From Bradyrhizobium sp. MOS003 (GTDB lineage Bacteria > Pseudomonadota > Alphaproteobacteria > Rhizobiales > Xanthobacteraceae), in assembly GCF_003020125.1 (NCBI RefSeq), contig NZ_PYFW01000002.1, forward strand, positions 248,001-312,000: a DNA stretch of 64,000 bases. The letters are read 5' to 3'. The notes beneath the pieces are model-generated. The model was not told the origin of the DNA, searched no databases, and saw nothing but the letters and a program-made list of their open reading frames with translations. How positions within the stretch are numbered: position 1 is the first letter of the stretch; each line of letters starts with the position of its first letter. Both the position numbers and the translations under genes were made by a program. Positions 35,535 through 45,829 of this stretch are shown in pieces.

Positions 35535-36686
35535 ATGACCGCGACTGCCACCTCAAATGCTGCCGGCTCCGCCGCCTGGGCGGATACGCTGCTGCTGTCG
35601 TTCGCGCAGGCCGGTTATGTCAGGGCCGAACCCGCCATCCTGCAGCCGGCCGAGCCGTTCCTGGACCTCTCCGGCGAGGACATCCGTAAGAGCCTGTACC
35701 TGACCACGGACCTCACGGGCGAAGAGCTCTGCCTGCGCCCGGACCTGACCATTCCCGTCGCGCGCGACTATCTCGCCTCCGGTCGTGCCGGCCAGCCGGC
35801 GGGGTTCAGCTATCTCGGCCCGGTGTTCCGCTACCGCAGCGGCCAGGCCAGCGAATTCCTGCAGGCGGGCATCGAATCGTTCGGCCGCCAGGACCGCGCC
35901 GCGGCCGACGCCGAGACGTTGGCGCTCGGGCTCGAAGCGACCGCGGCCTTCGGTGTCCGCGACGTCGAGATCCGCACCGGCGACGTGGGGCTGTTCAACG
36001 CGCTGCTTGATGCGCTGAACCTCTATCCGGTCTGGCGCCGCCGCCTGGTCAAGGATTTCAACCGCAAGATCAGCCTGGAGCAGGATCTGGAGAAGCTGGC
36101 GGCTGCGACCACCGCGAGCCCCAGCGAATATCAGGGCGTGCTCGCCGCACTCGCCGGCTCCGACCGCAAGGCCGCGCTCGCCTTCGTCACCGACCTGATG
36201 TCGATCGCCGGCACCACCAATGTCGGGGGCCGCACCACCGCCGAGATCGCCGATCGCTTCCTCGAGCAGTCGACGCTGAAGGGCGGCGCGCTGTCGCGCG
36301 AGGCGATTGCCGTGCTCAAGCGCTTCCTGACGATTGCAGGCAATCCGGACGATTCCATCGCCGAGCTGCGCGCGCTCACGGCCGACGCCAGGCTCGACCT
36401 CACGGCTGCGATCGACCAGTTCGAGAGCCGGGTCGGCTTCATGGCGGCGCGCGGCATCGACGTGAAGCAGACGCGCTTCTCGACCGCGTTCGGGCGCGGC
36501 CTCGACTATTACACCGGCTTCGAATTCGAGCTGCATCACCGCGGCAACGGCGCCGAGCCGCTGGTCGCCGGCGGCCGCTATGACGGGCTGATGACCCAGC
36601 TCGGATCGGCTGAACCGATCCCCGCGGTCGGCTTCTCCGTCTGGGTGGATGCGCTGACGAAGATCGGCCGCAAGGTGGGAGCTTAA
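35535..36686 (+). CDS. hisZ: ATP phosphoribosyltransferase regulatory subunit
   Basis: 383 residues from the ATG at 35535 (MTATATSNAAGSAAWADTLL). A HisRS-like catalytic domain without tRNA-binding function. Motif-like segments LCLRPDLTIPVARDY and YLGPVFRYRSGQASEFLQAG are present, and GLDYYTGFEFE near the C-terminus. HisZ binds HisG and is needed for the first step of histidine synthesis. hisG starts 4 bases after its stop. Upstream starts to 35430 are open but not family-like. Confidence 0.94.
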   Translation: MTATATSNAAGSAAWADTLLLSFAQAGYVRAEPAILQPAEPFLDLSGEDIRKSLYLTTDLTGEELCLRPDLTIPVARDYLASGRAGQPAGFSYLGPVFRYRSGQASEFLQAGIESFGRQDRAAADAETLALGLEATAAFGVRDVEIRTGDVGLFNALLDALNLYPVWRRRLVKDFNRKISLEQDLEKLAAATTASPSEYQGVLAALAGSDRKAALAFVTDLMSIAGTTNVGGRTTAEIADRFLEQSTLKGGALSREAIAVLKRFLTIAGNPDDSIAELRALTADARLDLTAAIDQFESRVGFMAARGIDVKQTRFSTAFGRGLDYYTGFEFELHHRGNGAEPLVAGGRYDGLMTQLGSAEPIPAVGFSVWVDALTKIGRKVGA

Positions 36687-36689
36687 GTC

Positions 36690-37667
36690 ATGAGCGCGCC
36701 ATTCGTCCTGGCCGTTCCCTCCAAGGGTCGCCTGCAGGAAAACACCGAGGCTTTCTTCGCCCGTGCCGGCCTCAAGCTGTCGAAGGCCGGCGGCGCCCGC
36801 GACTATCGCGGCACGCTTGCAGGCCTCGACAATGTCGAGGTCGCCTATCTCTCGGCCAGCGAGATCGCCTCGCAATTGTCGCGCGGGTTTGCCCATCTCG
36901 GCGTCACCGGGGAAGATCTGGTGCGCGAGAACATCGCGGACGCCGACAAGCGCGTGTCGCTGATCGATGGGCTTGGCTTCGGCTATGCCGACGTCGTGGT
37001 CGCGGTGCCGCAGGCCTGGATCGACGTTCGCACCATGGCCGATCTCGACGACGTCACCACCGGCTTCCGCGAGCAGCATCACATGCGGATGCGGGTCGCA
37101 ACCAAGTTCGTCAACCTCACCCGCGCCTTCTTCCAGAGCCACGGCATCACCGATTACCGCATCGTCGAGAGTACCGGCGCGACCGAAGGCGCGCCGGCGG
37201 CCGGCAGCGCCGAGTTGATCGTCGACATCACCACCACGGGCGCGACGCTCGCTGCCAACGGCCTGCGGGTGCTCGACGACGGCGTGATCCTGCGCAGCCA
37301 GGCCAATCTCGTGGCGTCGAAGGATGCCGACTGGTCGCCGCAGGCGCGAGAGACCGCGCGAATCATCCTCGATCACATCGCAGCAAGGGCGCGGGCCAAC
37401 AAATACCGCGAGGTCCGCACCCGCTTCCGGCAATGCGACGCCGCCCTGCTCGGCGAAGCCCACACCCGTTTCGGTGTCGTGGCACCGTTCGGCGGACCGA
37501 CATCGTCAGGCATGCTGACACTGCACTGCCCGCCGGGGCAGCTCTATGCGCTGGCAAGCTTCCTGCGCGAGCACGGCGCCGAGACCGTCTCGGTGGTTTC
37601 GCTCGACTACGTGTTCGACCGGGAGAACCCGCTGTTCGCCAGGCTCGAGGCGTTCCTGCGGCAGTGA
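36690..37667 (+). CDS. hisG: ATP phosphoribosyltransferase catalytic subunit
   Basis: 325 residues. It condenses ATP and PRPP, the first and committed step of histidine synthesis. The PRPP-binding region [20 protein letters not shown] and the N-terminus [14 protein letters not shown] are typical. Short HisG proteins that need HisZ are near 210-230 residues, so this one carries about 100 extra residues at the C-terminus while still sitting beside hisZ. That length is usual in Bradyrhizobium as I remember it. Confidence 0.95.
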   Translation: MSAPFVLAVPSKGRLQENTEAFFARAGLKLSKAGGARDYRGTLAGLDNVEVAYLSASEIASQLSRGFAHLGVTGEDLVRENIADADKRVSLIDGLGFGYADVVVAVPQAWIDVRTMADLDDVTTGFREQHHMRMRVATKFVNLTRAFFQSHGITDYRIVESTGATEGAPAAGSAELIVDITTTGATLAANGLRVLDDGVILRSQANLVASKDADWSPQARETARIILDHIAARARANKYREVRTRFRQCDAALLGEAHTRFGVVAPFGGPTSSGMLTLHCPPGQLYALASFLREHGAETVSVVSLDYVFDRENPLFARLEAFLRQ

Positions 37668-37767
37668 GCCTCAGGTCCGCCCGGCTTGACCGTTCAGCTT
37701 TGCGACAGCAAACGACAGCTACCATATGCTGTTGAGATGACTTCGAACGCCTCTGGGACTTGATGCG

Positions 37768-38814
37768 ATGACGCTGGGCTCTGACGTTTCCGGCATGACG
37801 ACCACCGCAGCCACCGCCGCGGCGAAGGGACTGTCGATCGTCGTCCCCGTCTACAACGAGGCGGCGGGCCTTGTCGGTCTGCATCAGCGCATCTGCGATC
37901 TCGCAAAGACCTTGCGGGAGCGCTATCGGCTGGCTTGCGAGGTCGTCTATGTCGACGACGGCAGCAAGGATGCGACGCTGGCGATCGCCCGCTCGCTGCC
38001 GGCCGACGCGATCGACGTCCAGGTGGTGTCGCTGTCGCGCAATTTCGGCAAGGAGGCGGCGCTGATGGCCGGCCTCGATCATGCCCGGCTCGGCGCCGTC
38101 ATGTTCATGGACGGCGACGGCCAGCATCCGCCGGCCCTGATCGAACAGCTGGTGCGGCACTGGATCGACGACGGCTACGACGTCGTCTACACCGCCAAGG
38201 CGCATCGCGACAACGAGCCGTTCTTGCGCCGGATCGCCGTGCACGGCTTCTACGCGCTGATCAATTGGGGCGCACGGCAGAAGATCCCCGAGGACGCCGG
38301 CGACTTCCGCCTGTTGTCGCCGCGCGCGGTCACGGCGCTCAAGCAGCTGCCCGAGCGCAACCGGTTCTTCAAGGGTCTCGCCAGCTGGATCGGCTTCCGC
38401 CAGATCCGCGTCGATTATGAGCCTTCGGAGCGCGCCCATGGCGTCACCACCTTCAACGCCGCAAGCCTGCTCGGCCTGTCGATCGAGGGCCTGACCTCGT
38501 TTTCGGTGGCGCCCTTGCGCTTTGCCAGCCTGCTCGGCGTCATTCTCGCCGGCGGCGCCTTCCTGTTCGGCCTTTCGATCCTCTGGGAAGTGTTCACGAC
38601 CGGCAAGCAGGTGCCCGGCTATCCCTCGCTCGTGATCGGACTGATGACGATCGGCGGCGTGCAGCTCATCATGATCGGCATCGTCGGCGAATATATCGGC
38701 AAGATCCTCTCCGAGATGAAGGCGCGCCCGATCTACTTCGTCGCCGAGCACAGTGAAAAGCACTTCGACGCCGACAAAGCGGACGACGCCGCGAAGAGGA
38801 CGGCCGCCGAATGA
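37768..38814 (+). CDS. Glycosyltransferase family 2, polyisoprenyl-phosphate type
   Basis: 348 residues (an alternative start at 37795 removes nine). A GT-A catalytic domain has VVPVYNE, VDDGSKDATL and FMDGDGQHPPALI, where the DxD-like acid residues bind the metal and nucleotide sugar. Two C-terminal hydrophobic segments anchor it in the membrane (FASLLGVILAGGAFLFGLSI and IGGVQLIMIGIVGEYIGKIL). This build matches ArnC, GtrB and dolichol-phosphate-mannose synthase-like enzymes that load a sugar onto undecaprenyl phosphate. Its stop overlaps the start of the deacetylase gene by 4 bases. Sugar unknown. Confidence 0.9.
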   Translation: MTLGSDVSGMTTTAATAAAKGLSIVVPVYNEAAGLVGLHQRICDLAKTLRERYRLACEVVYVDDGSKDATLAIARSLPADAIDVQVVSLSRNFGKEAALMAGLDHARLGAVMFMDGDGQHPPALIEQLVRHWIDDGYDVVYTAKAHRDNEPFLRRIAVHGFYALINWGARQKIPEDAGDFRLLSPRAVTALKQLPERNRFFKGLASWIGFRQIRVDYEPSERAHGVTTFNAASLLGLSIEGLTSFSVAPLRFASLLGVILAGGAFLFGLSILWEVFTTGKQVPGYPSLVIGLMTIGGVQLIMIGIVGEYIGKILSEMKARPIYFVAEHSEKHFDADKADDAAKRTAAE

Positions 38815-39656
38815 GCGCGGCCGCGGGCCTGCGGCGGATCTGGCTCTGTGCCGACGATTACGGCATCAGCCCGGGCGTCAACCGCGCCATCCGCGACCTG
38901 ATCGAACGCGGCCGCCTCAACGCCACCTCGGTGATGATGGTGGGCCCGGCGGTCGAGCGCAGTGAGATCGAAGCGCTGCAGGCATCCGCGAAGGTCAGCC
39001 CGCGCTGCGCGATCGGATTGCACGTGACGCTCTCGGCGCCGTTCCGCCCCCTCACCATGCATTTCCGGCCGCTCGACGGCGACATGTTCATGCCGTTTCC
39101 GAAGCTGCTGCGCGCAGGCGTCTTGCGACGGCTCGACCGCGAATTCTTCCGCAACGAGGTGAAGGCGCAGCTCGCCGCCTTCGCCGAAGCGTTCGGTCGG
39201 GTGCCCGACTTCGTCGACGGCCACCAGCATGTGCAGCTCTATCCGCAGGTGCGCGATGGCTTTGTCGATGCGGTCGCCGAAGTCGCACCAAACGCCTGGG
39301 TGCGCCAGGGCGGCCGCGACCTGCCGCTCAGGCAGCGCCTCGCCTCACCCAAGGCGATCGTGCTCGATGTTTTCAGCGCGCAATTCCGCCGCCGCGCCGG
39401 CAGCGCCGGCCTCAGCTTCAACCCCGGCTTCGCCGGCGCTTATGACTTCACGCGGGCGGCCGATTTCGGCGAACTGATGCGGCAATTCCTGGAAGGCTTG
39501 CCGGATGGCGGCCTCGTGATGTGCCACCCCGGCTTCGTCGACGATGTCCTCGCTGGCCTCGATCCGATGACGGACGTCCGCGAACGCGAGCACGCTTATT
39601 TGGCCGGAGACGCCTTCGCGCGTCTGCTGGCGGACAGCGGCGCCACGCTGGGATGA
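38811..39656 (+). CDS. ChbG/HpnK (YdjC) family deacetylase, NaxD-like
   Basis: 281 residues. Metal site residues are visible: tandem Asp in LCADDYGISPG near residue 15, HVTLSAP, and the His pair in FVDGHQHVQLYP, plus CHPGFVDD near the C-terminus. Family members deacetylate sugars: chitobiose (ChbG), a hopanoid precursor (HpnK), or undecaprenyl-phosphate-GalNAc (Francisella NaxD). The 4-base overlap with a polyprenyl-phosphate glycosyltransferase favours the NaxD-type role, making a lipid-linked amino sugar for the envelope. HpnK is an alternative, but no hopanoid gene is nearby. Confidence 0.88.
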   Translation: MSAAAGLRRIWLCADDYGISPGVNRAIRDLIERGRLNATSVMMVGPAVERSEIEALQASAKVSPRCAIGLHVTLSAPFRPLTMHFRPLDGDMFMPFPKLLRAGVLRRLDREFFRNEVKAQLAAFAEAFGRVPDFVDGHQHVQLYPQVRDGFVDAVAEVAPNAWVRQGGRDLPLRQRLASPKAIVLDVFSAQFRRRAGSAGLSFNPGFAGAYDFTRAADFGELMRQFLEGLPDGGLVMCHPGFVDDVLAGLDPMTDVREREHAYLAGDAFARLLADSGATLG

Positions 39657-39782
39657 GACCTGCGGAAAGCAGGCCGCGAGGCAGCTTGTCGCATACCGAA
39701 ATTTAATCCGGCCGGCACTGTTGGGGCCACAATGGAACCCTACATCTCCTGCGCGCTTGGTTTTGCGCGAAGGAGACAGATC

Positions 39783-40619
39783 ATGACGCCGCAGGAACGC
39801 CAGCTCGTCGACGACCTTTTCGACCGGCTCTCGAAACTGGAAAATGCACCGCGCGATCCAGATGCGATCGCCGCGATCTCCGACGGGTTGCGCAAGGCGC
39901 CCGGCGCCGTCTATGCGCTGGTGCAGACCACGCTGCTGCAGGACGAAGCGCTGAAGCGCGCCCACAACCGCATCCAGGAGCTGGAAGCGGCCCACGCGCC
40001 CGAGCAGGCGCAGTCCGGCGGCTTCCTAGACACCATGCGCGACACGCTGTTCGGCGGAAACCCTTCGCGCGGCTCGGTTCCGAACGTGCCGCCGCGTGAC
40101 GCGCGGCCGGTCTGGAACAGCGGCGGCGCGATGCAGCAGACCCAGCCGGGCTACGGCCAGCCGCCTTATGGACAGGCTTACGGCCAAGGTCCCGGTCAGG
40201 GCCCGGGTCCGGGATATGGCGCACCGCCGATGGGCGGTGGCGGCGGCTCGTTCCTCGGCACGGCGGCGGCAGCTGCCGCCGGCGTCGTCGGCGGCTCGCT
40301 GCTGCTCTCCAGCATCCGCGGCATGATGGGCGGATCGCATCAGCAGGCCTTCGGCGACACCAATGCCCTCGGCGACCGCGGCGCTGGTGGAAGTCCTTGG
40401 GGCGGCAGCGATCAGTCCGGCGGCTCGCTCGCTCGCGATGCCGGCCTCAACGACATCGGCTCAAACAGCGAGTCCCGCCAGGGCTTCTCCGACCAGGCGA
40501 ACAACGATCATAACGACAACGATCAGAACTACGGCGACAACCACGACGACGGCAATATGGACGTGGCCGACGACAGCGATTTCGGCGGCGACGATGATGG
40601 CGGCAGCGATTACGCGTAA
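39783..40619 (+). CDS. DUF2076 domain-containing protein
   Basis: 278 residues from the ATG at 39783 (MTPQERQLVDDLFDRLSKLE). The N-terminal part is the DUF2076 helical domain. A Gly/Pro/Gln-rich stretch (PGYGQPPYGQAYGQ) follows, then an Ala-rich hydrophobic segment (GSFLGTAAAAAAGVVGGSLL), and the acidic Asn/Asp/Gly-rich tail ends DDDGGSDYA. It is a conserved alphaproteobacterial protein, likely membrane-associated, of unknown role. Terminator at 40646. Confidence 0.85.
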   Translation: MTPQERQLVDDLFDRLSKLENAPRDPDAIAAISDGLRKAPGAVYALVQTTLLQDEALKRAHNRIQELEAAHAPEQAQSGGFLDTMRDTLFGGNPSRGSVPNVPPRDARPVWNSGGAMQQTQPGYGQPPYGQAYGQGPGQGPGPGYGAPPMGGGGGSFLGTAAAAAAGVVGGSLLLSSIRGMMGGSHQQAFGDTNALGDRGAGGSPWGGSDQSGGSLARDAGLNDIGSNSESRQGFSDQANNDHNDNDQNYGDNHDDGNMDVADDSDFGGDDDGGSDYA

Positions 40620-40645
40620 GGCTGCTGTGTCGCGCTACGAACAAC

Positions 40646-40677
40646 AACGGCCGCCCAAGAGGCGGCCGTTTTCATTT
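40646..40677 (+). terminator. Terminator after the DUF2076 gene
   Basis: A perfect 10-bp stem (AACGGCCGCC / GGCGGCCGTT) with loop CAAGA, followed by TTCATTT. Confidence 0.75.
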
Positions 40678-40740
40678 CAGGGTCCTTGGTCATCGCCCTT
40701 CCTCCGCCCGTTGCGGAGAAAGTGAGCGGCGAACGCCCGG

Positions 40741-41550
40741 TTACATCACCACGACCTTGGTGCCGACATTGACGCGGCCATAGAGGTCGATGACGTCTTC
40801 GTTGCGCATGCGGATGCAGCCGGAGGAGACGTTGGTGCCGATGGTCCAGGGCTCGTTGGAGCCGTGGATGCGATAGAGCGTCGAGCCCAGATACATCGCG
40901 CGGGCGCCGAGCGGGTTCTCCGGACCGCCTTCCATATGCCGGGGCAAATCGGGGCGGCGCGCGATCATTTCGGCCGGCGGCGTCCAGTCCGGCCATTCGC
41001 GCTTGGCCGTGATCGATTTCACACCGGACCAGGTGAAGCCGGGACGCCCGACGCCGATGCCATAGCGCATCGCCCTGCCATTGCCCTCGACGAGATAGAG
41101 GAACTTGTTCGGGGTATCGACCACGATGGTGCCGGCACTTTCCTTGCCGCTATAGTCAACAGATTGTTTCTCGAACCTCGGATCGAACTGACGCTGCCGC
41201 GGGTCGGCCGCCTCCTGCTGAATCGCGCCTTGCTGATATCCACCCTGCTGCGGCACGCCGATCGGCGGCAAGCGGCGCTGGTCGTAATAGCCGGGCTGCT
41301 GTTGATAGACCGGCTGGTCAGGCGCGTAGGCCGGACCGCGGCCCGGACCGTCGCCGAACAGGAACTCGATGAAGCCGCCGCCCATGTTCGCATTCGAGGC
41401 GACGCGCACCGGCGCCGGCGGCACCTGCGGCTGGTAGAGCACCGCGGGCGGATCGTTCGGCACCGAATTGTCGAAGGCGCTGGCACTGTTTGCGCCGGCA
41501 ATGAAGGTGCAAGCGCTGCCGAGCAGCGCAACAGACATTTTCTTGAACAT
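40741..41550 (-). CDS. L,D-transpeptidase (YkuD domain)
   Basis: 269 residues from the ATG at 41550. An N-terminal signal peptide (LLGSACTFIAGANSASAF) is followed by a Pro/Gln-rich linker (about residues 75-115) and a YkuD catalytic domain. The active-site pattern is complete: His229 in RIHGSNEPWTIG and Cys245 in SSGCIRM. The enzyme makes 3-3 cross-links in peptidoglycan or anchors outer-membrane proteins, as in rhizobia. The frame is open further upstream, but those residues lack a signal peptide. Divergent from cheZ. Confidence 0.92.
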   Translation of the reverse strand: MFKKMSVALLGSACTFIAGANSASAFDNSVPNDPPAVLYQPQVPPAPVRVASNANMGGGFIEFLFGDGPGRGPAYAPDQPVYQQQPGYYDQRRLPPIGVPQQGGYQQGAIQQEAADPRQRQFDPRFEKQSVDYSGKESAGTIVVDTPNKFLYLVEGNGRAMRYGIGVGRPGFTWSGVKSITAKREWPDWTPPAEMIARRPDLPRHMEGGPENPLGARAMYLGSTLYRIHGSNEPWTIGTNVSSGCIRMRNEDVIDLYGRVNVGTKVVVM

Positions 41551-41865
41551 CGACGTACTCTGTACTGTTTCGTCTAGATCACATGCGCCGTGGGGAGCTG
41601 ATGGCTGATCGGCGTCCGCGACGTGGTCAATAAAAAGCAAAAGGCGTTTCGTTTGGTAAACGGAAGCCGCGTTTTGATTCACCACGTCGCGAGCGAGGGG
41701 CCAATTTGCCGATCAGCGTTTATTTTCGATGAACGCCGCACGGCCATGGTTAATCGCTTCTTTGCACGCCGTCGCCTGCAACCGCACAACAGTTCCGGCC
41801 GTGAACTTCGTGTTAAATCGCTTCTGCCTACAAAGACGCGTGAGTGAGGTGGGGGGAGTATCCTG
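41551..41865. promoter_or_regulatory. Divergent intergenic region with a long inverted repeat
   Basis: The L,D-transpeptidase and cheZ genes diverge from here. It contains a 15-bp inverted repeat with one mismatch: CGCGACGTGGTcAAT at 41617-41631 and its complement ATTcACCACGTCGCG at 41677-41691, separated by 45 AT-richer bases. No clear -35/-10 pair could be chosen by eye. The repeat could be an operator or a leader hairpin in the transpeptidase transcript. Confidence 0.45.
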
Positions 41866-42654
41866 ATGGCTGTTCACCGCAAACGTTTTCGCGTCGAGGA
41901 TATCGCTGGTGGCAGCGAGATGCCGAACTTTGACGTAACTGAAGAGGCAATCCCGATGCATAGCGAGATCATGGCGGAGCTGCGCGCGATCCGCGCACAG
42001 ATGGCGAAGGGCAGCATGCCTGCGCCGTTGTCCGGCAGCGCAGCCATGGCGGCGATCGACGCCTCCACCGCCCACGAGCTCGCGGAAGCTCGGACCATGC
42101 TCGAGACCTATCGGGCCCAGATCGAGCAGTGCGAAAAGCTGAAGGTCGAGCTCGATCTGATCCATGACGCCATCGACCGCACCAAGCGCGAGATCGCGAC
42201 GCTGCACGGCAAGAGCTTTGACGGCGGCGAAATGGCCAAGGTCAATGGCGAGCTCGGCGCGGTGGTCGGCGGCACCGAGCAGGCGACCCAACAGATCCTC
42301 GAAGCCGCGGAATCGATAGACCAGGCCGCCAGCGCAATGTCCAAGGTGGACTCGGTCGACCAGCAAAAGCGGCTCGCCGACGACATCCAGGAACGCGTCA
42401 TCTCGATCTTCGAGGCCTGCAACTTCCAGGACCTGACCGGCCAGCGCATCAGCAAGGTCATGACCACGATGAAGTTCATCGAGCAGCACATCAACTCGAT
42501 GATGGACATCTGGGGCGGCGTCGACGCGATCAAGGCCCACGTCGTTCCGCAGGCCGACAATCGCAGCGAGGACGACAAGCTCCTCAACGGCCCCAAGCTC
42601 GCCGGCGACGTCGGCCACGCCTCGCAGGACGACATCGACGCGCTGTTCGACTGA
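41866..42654 (+). CDS. cheZ: CheZ-type protein phosphatase
   Basis: 262 residues. A long helical region ends in the CheZ catalytic motif CNFQDLTGQRISKV, with Asp189 and Gln193 corresponding to E. coli Asp143 and Gln147, which activate water for CheY-P hydrolysis. The acidic C-terminal peptide DDIDALFD fits the CheY-binding tail. It dephosphorylates CheY-P or another stand-alone receiver protein. No other chemotaxis genes are in this window, so its partner is unknown. A strong terminator follows. Confidence 0.9.
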   Translation: MAVHRKRFRVEDIAGGSEMPNFDVTEEAIPMHSEIMAELRAIRAQMAKGSMPAPLSGSAAMAAIDASTAHELAEARTMLETYRAQIEQCEKLKVELDLIHDAIDRTKREIATLHGKSFDGGEMAKVNGELGAVVGGTEQATQQILEAAESIDQAASAMSKVDSVDQQKRLADDIQERVISIFEACNFQDLTGQRISKVMTTMKFIEQHINSMMDIWGGVDAIKAHVVPQADNRSEDDKLLNGPKLAGDVGHASQDDIDALFD

Positions 42655-42680
42655 GCGGACGCGACAGACAGAAAAACAAA

Positions 42681-42709
42681 ACGCCGGCCCTGGGGCCGGC
42701 GTTTTTTTG
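42681..42709 (+). terminator. Rho-independent terminator after cheZ
   Basis: ACGCCGGCCC and GGGCCGGCGT form a GC-rich stem with a very small loop, followed by seven T residues. Confidence 0.88.
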
Positions 42710-42714
42710 TTTCC

Positions 42715-42799
42715 GTCATTGCGAGGAGCGAAGCGACGAAGCAATCCGGTCTGGCTCCGGAGAGACAGTCTGGATTGCTTCGCTCCGCTCGCAATGACG
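42715..42799. repeat. Intergenic palindromic repeat, GTCATTGCGAGG family
   Basis: Arms GTCATTGCGAGGAGCGAAGC and CTTCGCTCCGCTCGCAATGAC, with inner GAAGCAATCC and GGATTGCTTC. A longer copy is at 20936. Confidence 0.88.
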
Positions 42800-42821
42800 A
42801 GTGGTTAGCCCAGTGCCCTGA

Positions 42822-43343
42822 TCACGCCCGCGGCGCGCAGCGGACGTAGACCATGTTGCCGTAGCGGGTGGCGGCGTCCTTGTCGATGAAGCGGGTGATC
42901 AGGACGCGGCCGTCGAAGGAGACGATCTCGCGGTCCTGCTCGCCGGGCGTCGGGCCCGCCGGTCCGATGTAGTTCTTGCCGCTCGGCGAGCCCTTCAGCC
43001 GCAGTTCCTGCGGCGTTGCCTGGTCGGCCAGATGCATGATCACGCCGCCCGAGGAGCCGGCGGTGATCACGTAGGGATTTTTGCACTGGGACCGGGCGGC
43101 AGCCTCGGTGCGAGCGCGGTCGGCCGGGTTCTGGAACGATGCGAGGCCCCAGCGGCCGACGATCTCGTCGGCGCGAATGGTCGCAGGCATTTCCGGGCCG
43201 GTGCCGGGCTCGGCTTCGGGCGGCGGCGAGGACGACGAGAAGGACGGCAGGCTCATGCCGCCGCCGCAGGCGCCCAGCAGCAGCGCCAGACAAGAGGCGG
43301 CGGCCAGATTGGCAACCGTGCGCGCGTGAGCTGAACTGATCAT
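42822..43343 (-). CDS. Putative lipoprotein
   Basis: 173 residues from the ATG at 43343. The N-terminus has a signal sequence ending in a lipobox (LALLLGACGGG), so Cys is probably acylated. A Ser/Pro-rich linker follows (SLPSFSSSSPPPEAE), then a compact domain with ADEIVGRWGLASFQNPADRA, a GGVIMHL strand, and RVLITRFIDKD. It resembles small outer-membrane lipoproteins with META-like or similar folds, but no family is named. Function unknown; probably periplasmic face of the outer membrane. Confidence 0.82.
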   Translation of the reverse strand: MISSAHARTVANLAAASCLALLLGACGGGMSLPSFSSSSPPPEAEPGTGPEMPATIRADEIVGRWGLASFQNPADRARTEAAARSQCKNPYVITAGSSGGVIMHLADQATPQELRLKGSPSGKNYIGPAGPTPGEQDREIVSFDGRVLITRFIDKDAATRYGNMVYVRCAPRA

Positions 43344-43499
43344 GGCATTCCCCCGGACAAGACCATGGCCGCACCCCTCCTGCAGCCAAGCGTAAAAACG
43401 CTGCCGGAGCAATGACGTCCTTTGATACGCCGGCGCCCCGAACAAGTTTCCAATACCACCATCCTATATCCGCCTCACCAATCGCTTAACCACCTTTGC

Positions 43500-43527
43500 T
43501 TGACAGGATCGCGGCCAAGCCATATTT
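43500..43527 (+). promoter_or_regulatory. Putative sigma-70-type promoter of groESL
   Basis: A perfect -35 box TTGACA at 43500-43505 and a -10-like CATATT at 43521-43526 (spacing 15), or ATATTT one base later (spacing 16). The CIRCE operator lies just downstream, near the expected transcription start, as in other CIRCE-regulated operons. Confidence 0.65.
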
Positions 43528-43539
43528 CCGGAACCACTA

Positions 43540-43566
43540 TTAGCACTCGGAAAGCCCGATTGCTAA
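43540..43566 (+). promoter_or_regulatory. CIRCE operator (HrcA-binding site)
   Basis: TTAGCACTC, nine spacer bases, then GATTGCTAA, against the consensus TTAGCACTC-N9-GAGTGCTAA: a single mismatch. HrcA should repress groESL here in the absence of heat stress. It lies 92 bases before the groES start codon. Confidence 0.92.
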
Positions 43567-43658
43567 GCGCGCCGTTCGATCCCTGGGCTAGGGGATGGGC
43601 GGAAGCGCCGCCCACCCACTTCCACTACCTCCGAAGCGAGCCTCCAAAGGGAAACGTC

Positions 43659-43955
43659 ATGGCTAAATCCAAATTTCGTCCGCTGCATGACCGTGTCGTG
43701 GTCAAACGTATCGACGCCGAGGAAAAGACCAAGGGCGGCATCATCATTCCGGACAGCGCCAAGGAAAAGCCGTCCCAGGGCGAAATCGTCGCCGTCGGCC
43801 CCGGCGGCCGTGACGAGGCGGGCAAGCTAACCCCGATCGATCTCAAGGTCGGCGACCGCGTGCTGTTCGGCAAATGGTCGGGCACCGAGGTCAAGATCGA
43901 CAACGAAGACCTCCTGATCATGAAGGAGTCGGACATCATGGGCGTACTGGCCTAA
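43659..43955 (+). CDS. groES: Co-chaperonin GroES
   Basis: 98 residues from the ATG at 43659 ([20 protein letters not shown]). The mobile-loop segment [20 protein letters not shown] and the ending [15 protein letters not shown] are typical. It caps GroEL for protein folding. The frame is open upstream to 43422, but that part covers the promoter and operator. GroEL follows after about 110 bases that contain a half palindromic repeat. Confidence 0.97.
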   Translation: MAKSKFRPLHDRVVVKRIDAEEKTKGGIIIPDSAKEKPSQGEIVAVGPGGRDEAGKLTPIDLKVGDRVLFGKWSGTEVKIDNEDLLIMKESDIMGVLA

Positions 43956-45695
<1,740 letters not shown>

Positions 45696-45720
45696 ACCTC
45701 CGTTCCATTGCAGTGTTGCG

Positions 45721-45749
45721 AAGGCCGCCTCCGGGCGGCCTTCTTTTTT
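45721..45749 (+). terminator. Rho-independent terminator after groEL
   Basis: AAGGCCGCC and GGCGGCCTT form a 9-bp stem with loop TCCG, followed by CTTTTTT. Confidence 0.9.
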
Positions 45750-45829
45750 GCCGACCCTGCCCCTCCGCTTTCCGATTCAACCGACGGCCGAAACCAACTA
45801 CGGTGACGCGCCGATTCGAATTGTTTGGG

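Noticed and set aside
35553..37463. 636-codon antisense ORF opposite hisZ-hisG
   Set aside because: Shadow of two well-supported genes.
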